Assembly (NCBI GenBank): GCA_002162795.1
Contig: MAAY01000006.1
Location: forward strand, 426 to 64,425
Direction of reading: 5' to 3'
Source of the DNA: Rhodobacterales bacterium 56_14_T64
GTDB lineage: Bacteria; Pseudomonadota; Alphaproteobacteria; Rhodobacterales; Rhodobacteraceae
Length of the DNA: 64,000 nucleotides
Below the pieces are notes generated by a model, which saw nothing but the letters and a program-made list of their open reading frames with translations, did not search any database and had not been told where the DNA came from. The translations under genes were made by a program, and so were the position numbers. This document shows positions 54,905 through 64,000 of this stretch, piece after piece. The number at the start of each line of letters is the position of its first letter. Position 1 is the stretch's first letter.

Positions 54905-57118
54905 ATGTCAGATAAATCTAACCCCGACGTATTGTATACCATCGTAGACGAAGCACCCGAGCTGGCCAGTGCATCGCTGCTGCCCATCATTCGCACCTTT
55001 GCGGCGGCGGCTGGCGTCAACTTTGGCACCAAGGATATTTCGCTGGCCGCCCGTATCCTTTCGGCCTTCCCAGACGCCCTGACCGACGCCCAGCGCCAGT
55101 CCAACGATCTGGCTGAACTGGGCACACTGGTGAAAACACCAGAAGCAAACGTCATCAAACTGCCGAACATTTCCGCTTCGGTGCCCCAGCTGGTTGCCGC
55201 AGTTACCGAGCTACAGTCGCAAGGCTACGCTCTGCCGGATTACCCAGAAGAGCCGTCAACCGACGCAGAAAAGGCTGTTCGTGCCGGATATGACGCGATC
55301 AAGGGCTCGGCTGTGAACCCGGTTCTGCGCGAAGGCAACTCGGACCGTCGTTCCGCCAAGGCGGTGAAAAACTACGCCCAGAACAACCCGCATTCGATGG
55401 GCAAATGGGCGAGCGACAGCAAAACCAAAGTCTCGTCGATGCCAGGCGATGACTTCTACGCCAACGAGAAAGCCGCGACCATCACCGCAGCCCAGGCTGG
55501 CGACGCCAAGATCGAGTTTGTTGGCAAAGACGGCGCAGTGACCGTGCTGAAAGACAGCTGGCCGCTGGAAGAAGGCACCATTGCCGATGCCACTTTCATG
55601 TCCGCCAAGGCGCTGGGAGCTTTCCTGGCTGACGCAATCGCTGATACCAAAGCTGACGGCACCATGTTCTCGTTGCACATGAAGGCCACCATGATGAAGG
55701 TCTCGGACCCGATCATCTTTGGCCACGCGGTCAAGGCATGGCTGGCGCCAGTGTTCGACAAGTTCGGTGCTGAACTGGATGCTTCGGGTGTGAACGCAAA
55801 CTCTGGCATGGGCGACCTGCTGGACCGCGTAGCTGGCAACGCCGACATCATGGCTGCAATCGACGCCGTGAACGCGGATCGTCCCGGCATGTATATGGTC
55901 GACAGCGACAAAGGCATCACCAACCTGCACGTTCCGTCCGATGTGATCATCGATGCGTCGATGCCTGCAGTAATCCGTGCCGGCGGCAAAGGCTGGGACG
56001 AGTTGGGCAACAAGGGCGACACCAATTGTGTGATCCCGGATCGTTGCTATGCGACCATCTATGACGAATCTATCAACTTCTTCAAAGCCAACGGCGCGCT
56101 GGATGTAACCACCTGTGGTTCCGTTGCCAACGTTGGCCTGATGGCGCAGAAGGCCGAAGAATACGGCTCGCACCCGACCACTTTTGAAGCTGCCGCAGAC
56201 GGGGTGATCCGTGTGGTTCTGGCCAATGGCGACACGCTGCATAGCCATGACGTCGAGGCTGGTGATATCTGGCGTGCTTGCACTGCCAAGAAAGCCCCAA
56301 TCCTGAACTGGATCGAGCTGGCTCTGGATCGTCAACGTTTGACCGGCTCCGAGTCGATCTTCTGGCTGGATGCAAACCGCGCCCACGATGCGCAGCTGAT
56401 CGAATATGTCACCCCTGCGCTGGCTGCGGCTGGTGTGGCTGACAAGTTCCAGATCATGGCCCCACGCGAAGCCACCGCGCAATCGCTGAAAACCATCACA
56501 GCTGGCAATGACTCGATTGCTATTTCCGGTAACGTTTTGCGGGACTATCTGACCGACCTGTTCCCAATTCTGGAACTGGGCACCTCGGCCAAGATGCTGT
56601 CGATTGTAAAACTGATGAACGGTGGCGGCTTGTTCGAGACCGGTGCTGGCGGATCGGCCCCCAAGCACGTGCAGCAGCTGGTTGAAGAAAACCACCTGCG
56701 TTGGGACTCGATGGGCGAATTCTGCGCCCTGGGTGAAAGCCTGAACTTCCTGGCCGACAGCCAGGGCAACGCCAAAGCTGGCGTACTAGGTGTCGCTGCC
56801 GAGGCCGCAACGCAGGGCATTCTGGACAACAACCGCTCGCCTTCGCGCAAAGTAGGTGAGCCTGACAACCGCGACAGCCACTACTGGTTCGCCCGTTACT
56901 GGGCCGAAGCGCTGGCAGCACAGTCAGGTGATGCCGCGCTGGCCGCTCACTTTGCTCCGATTGCGACCGAACTGGCTGCAAAAGAACGGCTGATCATTGG
57001 TGAGCTAGCGGCCGCACAGGGTAAACCGGCAGATTTGGGCGGCTACTTCCACACCGATCCAGCCAAGACCGCAGCTGTCATGCGTCCAAGTGCAACGCTG
57101 AACGCGATCATCGGCTAG
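54905..57118 (+). CDS. icd: NADP-dependent isocitrate dehydrogenase, monomeric type
   Basis: Oxidatively decarboxylates isocitrate to 2-oxoglutarate with NADP. The 737-residue length and sequence ([80 protein letters not shown]) are those of the large monomeric IDH, unrelated in length to the roughly 400-residue dimeric enzyme. It is monocistronic, between two chemoreceptor genes, with a strong terminator. Expected to be highly expressed. Confidence 0.96.
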   Translation: MSDKSNPDVLYTIVDEAPELASASLLPIIRTFAAAAGVNFGTKDISLAARILSAFPDALTDAQRQSNDLAELGTLVKTPEANVIKLPNISASVPQLVAAVTELQSQGYALPDYPEEPSTDAEKAVRAGYDAIKGSAVNPVLREGNSDRRSAKAVKNYAQNNPHSMGKWASDSKTKVSSMPGDDFYANEKAATITAAQAGDAKIEFVGKDGAVTVLKDSWPLEEGTIADATFMSAKALGAFLADAIADTKADGTMFSLHMKATMMKVSDPIIFGHAVKAWLAPVFDKFGAELDASGVNANSGMGDLLDRVAGNADIMAAIDAVNADRPGMYMVDSDKGITNLHVPSDVIIDASMPAVIRAGGKGWDELGNKGDTNCVIPDRCYATIYDESINFFKANGALDVTTCGSVANVGLMAQKAEEYGSHPTTFEAAADGVIRVVLANGDTLHSHDVEAGDIWRACTAKKAPILNWIELALDRQRLTGSESIFWLDANRAHDAQLIEYVTPALAAAGVADKFQIMAPREATAQSLKTITAGNDSIAISGNVLRDYLTDLFPILELGTSAKMLSIVKLMNGGGLFETGAGGSAPKHVQQLVEENHLRWDSMGEFCALGESLNFLADSQGNAKAGVLGVAAEAATQGILDNNRSPSRKVGEPDNRDSHYWFARYWAEALAAQSGDAALAAHFAPIATELAAKERLIIGELAAAQGKPADLGGYFHTDPAKTAAVMRPSATLNAIIG

Positions 57119-57141
57119 GCTCTGTCTACATTAAAACAAGT

Positions 57142-57170
57142 AAAGGCGCCCTGATCTGGGCGCCTTTTTT
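57142..57170 (+). terminator. Rho-independent terminator after icd
   Basis: Perfect 10-bp stem AAAGGCGCCC/GGGCGCCTTT with a 6-base loop and a six-T run that begins inside the stem. Confidence 0.9.
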
Positions 57171-57475
57171 CATGAAGACCAGCGGCTCAAAACACTGCCC
57201 AGGTGGTCCAATATTCAGTCATCTCAGAATCACTATTTGGCCCCCTCTAACCGGGCTGTCTTGACTTGCGCTCTGCTTGCCGCCGCCGCGATTTGACCTG
57301 AGATCCGCGTAACACCGCCAGATAAACCACTGATTGCAATCTATAATTGAGCAACCTCCTTTTAACTCCCCCTATTTAACGTCCTCGCAACTCTTTGAGA
57401 GCACCCTGCTCCATGGCCCCTGTTGAATTGTTCGGTCGTGTAAAAAGTAACCTTTTTAAAGAAAGATCCACCATC
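57171..57475. other. Upstream region of the second chemoreceptor
   Basis: About 300 bases with no gene. An in-frame ATG-like start at 57395 would add 27 residues, but the methionine at 57476 gives a normal N-terminus (MNSLLKLWNGL) before the first membrane helix. Confidence 0.45.
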
Positions 57476-59836
57476 ATGAACAGCCTATTGAAACTGTGGA
57501 ACGGTCTTCGGTTGAGTGTAAAACTCCCGCTGTTAATTGCCTTGCCGACAATTATTTTGACCATGGCATCTGGCGCAATTTACGCCTTGCAGACCCACAG
57601 CGCCCTGCAGCATGACCGTGAAGCCTCCTTTTTCACGCTGTTAGACGAGCGTCGCCATGCGTTGAAGGACTGGCTGCATAGGTTGGAGACAGAAACCCGC
57701 GCTATTGGGGCAAGCAAAAGCGTTCAAGCTGCCCTGCACGAATTCGACGTTGCATGGCAACAATTGGGGGCCAGCCCCGGCGAGCATCTGCGCAATGCGT
57801 ATATCGTTGAAAATCCGAATCCTGTTGGTGAAAAAGACGAACTGCTAAAGGCCTCAGATCAGTCGCTTTGGTCCGACTTGCATGCAGAATATCATCAAGG
57901 ATTTCAGTCCTTCCAACGCGAGTTGGAATATTACGATCTGTTTCTCCTGAACCCCAAGGGCGACTTGGTTTACTCTGTCTATAAGGAAGATGATTTTGGA
58001 ACCAATTTTCAGACTGGTCCATATAGCTCCTCTGGTTTGGGTGAAGCATTTCGTACCGGCCTAACACTCCCCGAAGGCAAGGTTCATCTGACCTCCATGG
58101 CGGCCTATGCGCCAAGTCACGGGGCGCCTGCGATGTTCCTTTCCACTCCGGTCATCAAGAACGGCCAATTGCTGGGTGTATTTGTGCTCCAGGTCCCCAT
58201 CGACCACATGTCGGCCATTTTGGCGCAGTCCAGCATTCTGGGGGAAACCGGTTTGGTTTATCTGGTGCGCGAAGATGGCGTTGCCCTGACAGGGTCGCCA
58301 CATGAAGGGGGACATAAGGTATTGGATCCCCTCCCCATTCTGCCACAGATTTCTGAATCTCTGTTGGAAGGACACCATGCTTTGTCCGGCGTCCAAGGGC
58401 TGGCAGGACAAGTTGTCGAAGCGGAATCAATTCCGGTGTCATTCCAGGACAAGACCTGGGGCCTTGTTCTGGAAATTGACAGTCGTGAAGCACTGACCGT
58501 CGAAAATGGAATGCTGCGGTCAGCTGCCATCCAGGTATTAGTGGTCTCAGTTCTCGTCGCACTTTTGTCCTGGCTTGTGGCACTTGGCATTTCGCGTCGG
58601 GTGACGGCATTGGCCAACAGTGTCAAACGTATCGCCCAGCAAGACTATGAAAGTCCGGTTGCCGGAATAACTGCCGGAGATGAGTTTGGCACCATCGCCA
58701 ACAATCTGGAGGGGTTCAAAACGGATCTGGCCGCCGCATCCGAAGCCCAACAAGAACTTGCTGAAAAACAAGAGCAGCAACGCAATGTGGTGGAACAGTT
58801 GAGCCACGGCCTGGTTAATCTGTCCAATGGCGATCTGTCCAAGCCCCTGACGACCCCTTTCCCGTCCGAGCACGAGCAACTTCGCAAGGACTTCAATCAC
58901 TCGCTGGAAACCCTGAACACAACCATTGTCGAAGTGATCTCATCGACAGACAGCATTCGCGATGGCGCCGCAGAAATCAGCCAGGCCTCTGATGATCTGT
59001 CACGTCGCACCGAAGGCCAAGCTGCGACACTGGAACAGACAGCCGCAGCGCTGGAGGAAATGACAACAAGTGTTAAATCAGCCGCCGAGGGGGCGCTCAG
59101 CGTAGAATCCATCGTCAACGAGGCCAAAGACGAGGCGGTGGAAAGCGACAAGGTTGTACAGCTTGCAGTGTCAGCGATGACCGACATTGAGGACTCCGCG
59201 GGTCACATCAGCCAGATCATCGGAGTGATTGATGACATCGCCTTCCAGACCAATCTGCTGGCACTGAATGCAGGCGTTGAAGCCGCCCGCGCTGGCGACG
59301 CCGGTCGCGGGTTTGCGGTGGTCGCATCCGAAGTACGCGCCTTGGCGCAACGGTCATCCGATGCCGCGATGGAGATCAAGGCACTGATCAGTGACAGTTC
59401 AAAACAAGTCGAACAGGGTGTTGATCTGGTGGGTAAAGCTGGCGAAGCCCTGAACAGAATTGTCACCCGAGTTGGCCATATATCGCAACTGGTGTCGGAG
59501 ATGGCTGTGGGGTCGGCAGAACAGTCCACTGGCCTGGGCGAAATTAACATTGGTGTGACTCAGTTGGACCAGGTAACCCAGCAGAACGCGGCCATGGTTG
59601 AACAGGCCACTGCAGCCAGTCATTTACTGAACACTGACGCCAGCAATCTATCCAAACTGGTGTCGCGGTTCAACATTGACGGCAGCACCAATTCCAAGAC
59701 CACTGGCTCCAACGGGTCTGTTTCTACTGCACCAACGGCGCATGGATCGGATTGGGACATTGACCTCGAAATGCCAACGCGCGCAATCGCGGTTAACGAA
59801 AGCCCGGCCTCATCGGATAACTGGCAGGATTTTTAA
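57476..59836 (+). CDS. Methyl-accepting chemotaxis protein with large periplasmic sensor
   Basis: A 786-residue chemoreceptor. TM1 is about residues 17-38. A periplasmic domain of some 310 residues follows, probably double-Cache (YYDLFLLNPKGDLVYSVYKE, ILGETGLVYLVREDG). TM2 is about 355-373, then HAMP and a signalling domain very similar to that of the receptor at 52726 ([20 protein letters not shown]). It ends SSDNWQDF, close to the NWETF CheR/CheB docking motif. Ligand unknown. The two receptors look like relatives with exchanged sensor domains. Confidence 0.9.
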   Translation: MNSLLKLWNGLRLSVKLPLLIALPTIILTMASGAIYALQTHSALQHDREASFFTLLDERRHALKDWLHRLETETRAIGASKSVQAALHEFDVAWQQLGASPGEHLRNAYIVENPNPVGEKDELLKASDQSLWSDLHAEYHQGFQSFQRELEYYDLFLLNPKGDLVYSVYKEDDFGTNFQTGPYSSSGLGEAFRTGLTLPEGKVHLTSMAAYAPSHGAPAMFLSTPVIKNGQLLGVFVLQVPIDHMSAILAQSSILGETGLVYLVREDGVALTGSPHEGGHKVLDPLPILPQISESLLEGHHALSGVQGLAGQVVEAESIPVSFQDKTWGLVLEIDSREALTVENGMLRSAAIQVLVVSVLVALLSWLVALGISRRVTALANSVKRIAQQDYESPVAGITAGDEFGTIANNLEGFKTDLAAASEAQQELAEKQEQQRNVVEQLSHGLVNLSNGDLSKPLTTPFPSEHEQLRKDFNHSLETLNTTIVEVISSTDSIRDGAAEISQASDDLSRRTEGQAATLEQTAAALEEMTTSVKSAAEGALSVESIVNEAKDEAVESDKVVQLAVSAMTDIEDSAGHISQIIGVIDDIAFQTNLLALNAGVEAARAGDAGRGFAVVASEVRALAQRSSDAAMEIKALISDSSKQVEQGVDLVGKAGEALNRIVTRVGHISQLVSEMAVGSAEQSTGLGEINIGVTQLDQVTQQNAAMVEQATAASHLLNTDASNLSKLVSRFNIDGSTNSKTTGSNGSVSTAPTAHGSDWDIDLEMPTRAIAVNESPASSDNWQDF

Positions 59837-61859
59837 CTATGCCGGGCTCAATTGCCACTCTGTCCAAAATGTTGAACTTACGACGCAGAAAGGCAGAAAG
59901 GCTGGCAATCAGATGCGAGGTAACTACTCATCTTTAAGGCGGTCTCTTCTCCGTAAAATTTCGGTCTCGCTGCTCATTCATACTGCCTTTCGCTCTAACG
60001 CTGGCCGTCTATCAATTGGCCGGGACCGCCGAACACCTTTTTTACACTAACAACTTGCTAGATTTGGTTCAGCCGAGGGAGGAAAATGATCAAATGGAAG
60101 GTCTTACGGGGACGTCGGAACCGGATCGGTCAATTCGAATAATCTACCGTGGCAGCGGCAGATGCGGGTTACGAAAATTCCGCCTCAACCAATGCCTAGT
60201 AATGTGATCAACACCTTGAAGCTAGCGTGCCAACAGATCCAAGCCATTCTGCAAGCAGGCAAACATCTGGACGAGCGCTATACTATTATGGCAGCGGCGG
60301 GAATAGCGACGGTTTGGGATCGGGATTGTGCGACGAGTTGATCGAAGACGTCGATTGAGGACCCATCCGAGGTAATTTGCATCAGCATGAACGTTGCCGA
60401 GGAGGCAAAGGGCATCAAAATTGCCCGTCGGTTCCGTGCCATGAGGGAACGTCCACCATGGGCGTCGCGCATGTCTCTCTGGCCCCGAGCGCATTTGATG
60501 GAGAGGCAGACTATCTGATGACGTGCCGTATCGAATGGAATTTCTGCGACGTCATCCTATATTGGGGGCATAAACAGCCCACAAATCGCCACAATCGGTC
60601 GTTGTCGAGGCACACCTGCTTTATGACCACGGTTACCGGAATATCAACCTGTCTGACGACAACTTCACGGTTCATCGTATTAGACCCCATGAGCTGCTCG
60701 AAACGCTAGCGACATGATCTGATGCTGGAGCAAGTAAGATCGTGAAAGCCGGGACCGTCGTCACCTCAGATATGATAGTTGGCTTTGACAGCGATAACCT
60801 GAACTGTTTAGAGCGCCAGTTTGACTTTGGAACATCGCTTCCCGTTGTCAATCTGCGGACCATAGTCCTTGTTGCGCCGATCGCGACACCGCGTTACGCA
60901 GAAATGAAAGCCGCAAGGCGCCTTTTCGAAAATGGCGTGACGGATGCCTTCCCTGGCTGCGATCTTTGGACCAATATCGAGCCCTTGCAAATGAGCCGCA
61001 ACAATTGGCCGAGGGGGCCATTCGGCTGCTAGATACTCTGCTGGAGCCGGACAATGAACCGTCCAAGGCCCGTCCGAAAATCGCCAGGGATCTTGCTACG
61101 GCTCTGACATCTTTCCTGAACGCCAGTCTTTCCGTTCGGAAATTGTCAGCGGACCGACCAAATGCCACCCAGCAAACAGCCGGGCACAGCTATGCTTCGT
61201 AAATTGGCATTGTCGATGCAACTGCCATTTCGCCGTGAGGACTCACCTCGATGACAACAAGTCTTCGCACGGACGTACTGCGCATTATCGAACTGCGCTC
61301 GCAAGAGCGCCAGAGTACCGTGTTGGGTCGGCGAGGTCGCGAAAACCATTACACTGGCAGTCAACTGCTGACCAAGGCCAAAACTGCATCCAGCGATGGG
61401 ATTATTGTTTTTGGTGAGAGGCCACATGTGCTTATTGCCGCGTTGCCGGTCGGCGAGGCGTTTCTGTTTGGGCTGCTTGCATTTTTGATTGGCGAAGGGA
61501 TGCCATCGGCGCCGCAACCCTAAGCTAGATGCAGACCAGCGCAGAGAACCGGATATCGTTCTCGCAAGGCAGTGCCCTGTAAAACGCATAGCCTTTGCCC
61601 TGTGCAGACGCTGATTACCGCTGTACGCAGGATTAAAACGTTTGGGAGTGACATCCGACCACCACACCGCAATCCGAAATTTGCCAATGGGCTGCAAGCG
61701 GGTTCTGAGGGGGAGGATCTTGTAAGACAAGATTAACTGTTTCTCTCCCGCACCGGGTTGAGTGGTGGTGCGGGAAATCTGGCGCGGAGGGACTGCCGTA
61801 TATTCAGGCTCATCTTATTAATGTGATGTGCCCCTCACGCTGTTGTTTGAGAAGACCGC
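59837..61859 (+). pseudogene. About 2 kb of apparently decayed coding sequence
   Basis: No intact gene is convincing. Protein-like stretches occur in changing plus frames: VICISMNVAEEAKGIKIARR (around 60372-60431), HLLYDHGYRNINLSDDNFTV (around 60617-60676), VVTSDMIVGFDSDNLNCLER near 60752, and a 90-codon frame at 61251-61523 (MTTSLRTDVLRIIELRSQER). They are broken by stops and frameshifts, as expected of dead genes. The second frame pieces at 60966-61202 continue where an earlier frame stops. I cannot name the ancestral family; the first piece faintly recalls a nucleotide-binding (TrkA-like) domain. A hairpin CCCGCACC/GGTGCGGG is at 61747-61774. Confidence 0.35.
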
Positions 61860-62177
61860 TTAGGCGTCGTTGCCTTGTGGCGGCAGTGCCTCGGCCAACT
61901 CTTCCCAAGACTGTCCCGATGCCACCAGGCACGTTTGGCCATTGGGGGTGGTTACAGTGATGGTCCATGTTCCAGTATTTGCAGAGGCGAAGGTTTCGAT
62001 CATCACTCCACGTTCACCCAGACCGACACTCTGGCGGCTTTCGCCATATGTCGTGGCCAAGCGTTCAACAACAGCCTCACGAGGGGCGCATTTTCTGTTC
62101 TGCTGTGCAGAGGCCTGCTGAGTTGCCATTGCTACAAAACCCAGGCTCATTGTCAGTTTGATCATAGAATTCATCAT
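61860..62177 (-). CDS. Small exported protein
   Basis: A 105-residue protein with a clear signal peptide (MMNSMIKLTMSLGFVAMATQ, cleavage after ASA near residue 24). The mature part has CAPREAVVERLATTYGESRQ, then TGTWTITVTTPNGQTCLVAS, with two cysteines that may form a disulfide. Similar small periplasmic proteins are common in Rhodobacterales, function unknown. It starts 13 bases after the upstream gene on the same strand. Confidence 0.75.
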   Translation of the reverse strand: MMNSMIKLTMSLGFVAMATQQASAQQNRKCAPREAVVERLATTYGESRQSVGLGERGVMIETFASANTGTWTITVTTPNGQTCLVASGQSWEELAEALPPQGNDA

Positions 62178-62190
62178 GGCTTTTTCCCTT

Positions 62191-62541
62191 TTAGGCTGCT
62201 GCTATTGTTGTTGTTTTTGTTGCTGCTCGCATGTCTTCAAATTTGGAGGTCAATTGGGCTGAAGGAAACCCAAGGAAACGGCAGGAGCAGATATCTACGT
62301 TGCTGAAGGCGTCTCTTAGGCGGACGCTGTTTTCTTCTTGCTTGAGATAAAAACCCTTGCTGACCAAACGGCGACGCAGATCTAGCCAATTGCGCGCCTT
62401 GGTGAATTCTTCCCAGAGATACATCCGGAGAGAGATTTCCATTTCAGTGTTCCAGCGATTGTTGCTGCGGGCACTGGCCCAGCCTGACTGCTTGAAGGTT
62501 ACGTCTTGTGCTTCTTGCTCTATGGCGTGTTTGGCGAACAT
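62191..62541 (-). CDS. Small hypothetical protein with C-S-C-x-F-L-G motif
   Basis: A 116-residue soluble protein beginning at an ATG with AAGGAG upstream. It contains a charged helix region (MEISLRMYLWEEFTKARNWL), then LRRRLVSKGFYLKQEENSVR and ICSCRFLGFPSAQLTSKFED. I recall similar uncharacterised Rhodobacterales proteins with a 'reduced-form' C-x-C-R-F-L-G-x-P block, but not a function. It is cotranscribed with the small exported protein downstream. Confidence 0.65.
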   Translation of the reverse strand: MFAKHAIEQEAQDVTFKQSGWASARSNNRWNTEMEISLRMYLWEEFTKARNWLDLRRRLVSKGFYLKQEENSVRLRDAFSNVDICSCRFLGFPSAQLTSKFEDMRAATKTTTIAAA

Positions 62542-62752
62542 GACGGCTCCTTCAGTTTAGTGTGTGTCTCGGTGTGTGTCTGTACATATAAGATACATAA
62601 AATTGTCATCATTCGTCGAGACGTGCAAAAGGCAAAGGGGCCCCTCTTTCGAGATACCCCCTGTTCAAAAGGATAGTTTGACTAGCCGAACTGTGTTGTT
62701 CCCGACCGAATTCGCCCCCCATTTGGAAAGTATCATGCTGGTTGGCGGCGAT

Positions 62753-63664
62753 TCAGACAGTTTGCGAAGATTTTTCCTGCTTCGGTGTAACGCCGAATTT
62801 GCGGGCGTATTCTCTACTGAACTGAGTCGGGCTTTCATAGCCGACCTCAAAGGCCACCGTCGACACGGTTTTTCCCTTGGACCTAAGCAATCGCTGAGCC
62901 TCCAGAAGACGCAGCTCTTTTTGATACTGTAGTGGTGTCGATGAGGTCACCGTTTTGAAATGCTCGTGAAACGTGGACTGACTCATACCGGCAGTGGCCG
63001 CCAGTTCAGCAACCGTAATGTTTTGATTATAGTCGGAGCGAATGCGCGCGATTGACTTGGATACGCGACTAGCCGGGCTTTCATGCAAAAGCAGCTGGCG
63101 CAGCATTCCTCCGTGTTGGGCGCGTAGCAGGCGGAAATGGATTTCTTTCAGAACCAATGGAGCCAGAGTTCGTGCCTCTATCGGGTTCTGAGAAATTCTG
63201 AACAAACGGGTCATCGCATCTACAAGACCTGCATCCGTTGCTGCAACGCTCATGGATTGCAGGCCGCCAGTGGCCATTTCAGTTTCACCAATATCATCAT
63301 AAAGGCTGCGTGCCATTACCATGTCCAGGCGCAGCGCCAAGGACACGAAGGGAATGTCTGCTGACGCCTGAATGACTCCCGAAATCGCTGGCATCGTATG
63401 GCTTACAATCAGCGAGTCACCTGCGCCATAGGTTACGCGCCGCTCGCCCAGGTGGGCCTCTTTAACCCCTTGCAAGACCAGACACATGATAGGTTCATAC
63501 AGTGTCGCCTCGTAAGCGGTGGTTTTTGGATTACTCATAGCAAAAAGACTATCAACACCCGTAGTACAGGCCTCGCCAAAGGCATTTTGCTGCTGAACAT
63601 GTTTGAAAACCTCGGCAATCAGCTCTTTTTGCACCATTGGATCCTTCCCATCTGCCCTGAGCAT
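62753..63664 (-). CDS. AraC-family transcriptional regulator
   Basis: A 303-residue regulator. The N-terminal AraC_N-type domain (about 25-180) contains YEPIMCLVLQGVKEAHLGER. The C-terminal double helix-turn-helix (about 205-295) has ITVAELAATAGMSQSTFHEH and VSTVAFEVGYESPTQFSREY. It is divergent from the truncated [2Fe-2S] oxidoreductase gene at the right edge, with a shared 153-base promoter region, so it probably controls it. Start at 63664 or at the methionine at 63637. Confidence 0.88.
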   Translation of the reverse strand: MLRADGKDPMVQKELIAEVFKHVQQQNAFGEACTTGVDSLFAMSNPKTTAYEATLYEPIMCLVLQGVKEAHLGERRVTYGAGDSLIVSHTMPAISGVIQASADIPFVSLALRLDMVMARSLYDDIGETEMATGGLQSMSVAATDAGLVDAMTRLFRISQNPIEARTLAPLVLKEIHFRLLRAQHGGMLRQLLLHESPASRVSKSIARIRSDYNQNITVAELAATAGMSQSTFHEHFKTVTSSTPLQYQKELRLLEAQRLLRSKGKTVSTVAFEVGYESPTQFSREYARKFGVTPKQEKSSQTV

Positions 63665-63817
63665 ATAAGGTTTCGATCAACATCACAGAACAGAAAAACC
63701 GGGGGGTCGGAGGATTGGGCAAGTTTTTCGGAGGATGAGGCAGGGAGAACGGCCCGCCGGTTGTTATCTGGAGCTCAACAATAAAAAACTGACCAAGCCA
63801 ACGGGAGCCCCTAAGCC

Positions 63818-64000
63818 ATGGCAATATCACTGAACCTAAACGGCCAGACCCATGAGGTGGACGCCGAGCCGGGAACCCCGCTGTTGTGGGTGATCCGGGA
63901 TGAACTGAAACTGACCGGAACCAAATTCGGCTGCGGCGTTGCCTCTTGCGGGGCTTGTACCGTGCATCTGGACGGAGAGCCCGTGCGCTCGTGCCAGACC
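63818..64000 (+). CDS. [2Fe-2S] subunit of a xanthine-oxidase-family oxidoreductase (IorA-like), partial
   Basis: The first 61 residues of a small iron-sulfur subunit, cut by the window end. It begins [20 protein letters not shown] and shows the plant-ferredoxin cluster in [20 protein letters not shown] with C39, C44, C47 and the fourth cysteine C59 (RSCQT). The wording [19 protein letters not shown] is typical of isoquinoline 1-oxidoreductase alpha and aldehyde-oxidase small subunits. A molybdenum subunit is expected to the right. Confidence 0.88.
   Translation, partial: MAISLNLNGQTHEVDAEPGTPLLWVIRDELKLTGTKFGCGVASCGACTVHLDGEPVRSCQT

Noticed and set aside
55256-56695. Open frame of 479 codons on the minus strand opposite icd
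   Set aside because: It mirrors the codon phase of the isocitrate dehydrogenase gene and has no independent motif or ribosome-binding site.

Overview
The window is chromosomal DNA of an alphaproteobacterium, most likely a marine Rhodobacterales (Roseobacter-group) species. Evidence: a B12-dependent class II ribonucleotide reductase with NrdR-like boxes, short-form HisG with HisZ, the divergent alphaproteobacterial histidyl-tRNA synthetase, a DUF1489 protein, monomeric NADP isocitrate dehydrogenase, a psd-pss-pmtA phosphatidylcholine route, and short GC-rich interspersed repeats. Base composition is about 55-60% GC by eye, with AT-richer islands at roughly 5.9-6.4 kb, 7.3-9.8 kb, 23.1-23.9 kb, 39.5-40.4 kb and 59.9-62.7 kb.

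Layout. 0-7 kb: partial hypothetical gene, tRNA-like remnant, nrdJ, DUF1489, and the hisS-hisZ-hisG operon. 7-9.8 kb: slyX, then a gene-poor stretch holding a likely 'cuckoo' (CcsR-type) small RNA with two CCUCCUCCC loops and its own terminator, an unusual helical lysine-rich protein with an internal duplication, an NTF2/SnoaL-like protein and a small P-loop NTPase. 9.8-23 kb: dnaE (minus), then a plus-strand run xdhA-xdhB-xdhC, ABC ATPase, two permeases and a BMP-type binding protein, which reads as one purine uptake and oxidation unit. A perfect FNR-type site lies between dnaE and xdhA. 23-32.5 kb: exported hypothetical protein, alpha/beta hydrolase, MATE exporter, HlyD-like protein with a DUF3302-like partner, FAD oxidoreductase with DUF938 methyltransferase, AhpD-like protein, and a PafA-like phosphatase. 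32.6-38.6 kb: psd-pss-pmtA, a GGDEF protein, and a dimethylglycine/sarcosine dehydrogenase. 38.8-41.2 kb: two small exported paralogues on either side of an SDR gene. 41.3-46.3 kb: D-lactate-type dehydrogenase, gamma-glutamyltransferase, ThpR, and a hydroxyacid dehydrogenase. 46.5-50.7 kb: SH3 protein, NMT1/SsuA-type ABC importer, and an AhpD-like protein. 50.7-52.3 kb: an NrtS-like membrane protein overlapping an adenylate cyclase gene. 52.7-59.8 kb: two chemoreceptors flanking icd, both ending in WQDF. 59.8-64 kb: about 2 kb of apparently decayed sequence, two small genes, and an AraC regulator divergent from a truncated [2Fe-2S] oxidoreductase gene.

No rRNA genes, intact tRNA genes, CRISPR arrays, prophage or complete insertion sequences were seen. 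Most of the window is ordinary core metabolism. The less ordinary parts are the double-hairpin sRNA, repeats that have entered coding sequence or bridge an operon, the paralogous small exported proteins, the NrtS-cyclase pair and the composition-mosaic hisS.
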